Shown: positions 63,593 to 64,000 of the stretch, one piece after another | Layout of the letters: every line of letters starts with the position of its first letter | How positions within the stretch are numbered: the first letter of the stretch is position 1 | DNA from: Sutcliffiella horikoshii | GTDB taxonomy: Bacteria > Bacillota > Bacilli > Bacillales > Bacillaceae_I | NCBI GenBank assembly: GCA_001636495.1 | Contig: KV440964.1 | Span: 450,666-514,665 of the forward strand | Reading direction: 5' to 3' | Length of the DNA stretch: 64,000 nucleotides | The notes under the pieces: generated by a model | The model's input: only the letters and a program-made list of their open reading frames with translations | Database searches by the model: none | What the model was told of the DNA's origin: nothing | Made by a program: the position numbers and the translations under genes

Positions 63593-64000
63593 TTACTCCT
63601 TTTCCTTCTTATATATATACATATAATTACTTTTAAGCCACTCGCTTCCTTGGAACCTGGCACCGTGATTCTCTAGTACCTCGATATATTCCAGTGTGGA
63701 ACGTGTAATTCTCTCCCCCTTGAATAACAGAGGGATTCCTGGTGGATAAGGAATAACAGGTTCGGCTGCAACCTCCCCAACCGCATCCTCCAAGCTGCAT
63801 TTGACCACCTCATAGTCATGTTGCTCACTGAAAGGGATGGCCAATCGGCTTATTTCTACCGGAAACGGCGGGATGATCAATCTTCCCTTTTCCTTTCCAT
63901 CCTTTGTTTGACCCAATAATGCTCGGGCTATTCTCTCTATCATATCATGTTTTTTATCATTAACCGCCAGCGGCAAAACAATTAATACATTCTGCGGGTC
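63593..64000 (-). CDS. yaaO: Orn/Lys/Arg decarboxylase-family protein YaaO (partial, N-terminus outside window)
   Basis: The last 135 codons of a PLP-dependent decarboxylase-like protein usually near 480 residues. The visible part is the C-terminal domain ([14 protein letters not shown]..., [19 protein letters not shown]). The PLP core lies beyond the window edge. The frame is open to base 64000. The tmk ribosome site overlaps its last codons. The true substrate is unproven. Confidence 0.9.
   Translation of the reverse strand, partial: DPQNVLIVLPLAVNDKKHDMIERIARALLGQTKDGKEKGRLIIPPFPVEISRLAIPFSEQHDYEVVKCSLEDAVGEVAAEPVIPYPPGIPLLFKGERITRSTLEYIEVLENHGARFQGSEWLKSNYMYIYKKEKE

Overview
The window is chromosomal DNA from a Bacillaceae bacterium (Firmicutes, low to moderate G+C). 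Gene content and order follow the Bacillus subtilis segment yaaO-tmk to clpC, which lies just clockwise of oriC. Here it is shown reversed: almost every protein gene is on the minus strand, and yaaO/tmk, the oriC-proximal end, is on the right. If synteny holds, forks enter from the right and minus-strand genes are co-directional with replication. Many Bacillus-specific sporulation genes (spoIIE, spoVT, spoVG, fin, yabP, yabQ, yabG, sspF, yabT) show an endospore former. Names were assigned by protein similarity recalled from B. subtilis plus gene order; no database was searched.

Layout, left to right. 1-3946: heat-shock operon ctsR-mcsA-mcsB-clpC (clpC truncated by the window edge) with a CtsR operator at its promoter. 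3947-4560: non-coding, with a G-tract cluster and a four-unit 20-bp tandem repeat. 4562-9751: one rRNA operon (16S-23S-5S, no spacer tRNA) with tandem promoters. 9883-17328: lysS, then the folate/PABA cluster dusB-yazB-folK-folB-sul-pabC-pabA-pabB. 17446-25506: cysK, yacD, hslO, coaX, ftsH, hprT, tilS. 25649-30405: yabT, yabS, an unrecognised 147-residue gene, and spoIIE behind a Spo0A-type promoter. 30635-31056: a plus-strand tRNA-Met/tRNA-Glu unit with its own promoter, structured leader and terminator. 31325-37507: yabR, divIC, yabQ, yabP, rqcP, yabN, yabM, spoVT. 37714-46100: mfd, fin, pth, ctc, prs, glmU, spoVG. 46230-54599: yabJ, purR, ispE, sspF, veg, yabG, ksgA, rnmV, yabE, tatD. 54761-64000: metG, divergent abrB, rsmI, yabB, yabA, ricT, holB, yaaR, darA, tmk and the end of yaaO.

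Regulatory sites could be read for most expected regulons: SigA promoters (rrn P1/P2, veg, ftsH, cysK), CtsR heptads, Spo0A boxes (spoIIE, abrB), SigH (spoVG), SigB (ctc), SigG/F (fin, spoVT, sspF) and a pair of PurR boxes at purR.

The most unusual content is a family of about 125-140 bp palindromic intergenic repeats: seven full copies and one internally deleted remnant in 38 kb (21280-59707). Base changes in one arm are matched by complementary changes in the other, at the termini and in the core stem. This is direct evidence that a folded form is maintained. Other points of interest are the 147-residue TTG-start gene coupled to spoIIE, the head-on tRNA unit with a partial copy of the tRNA 5' end in its leader, alternative starts at pth and folB, and loss of yazA.
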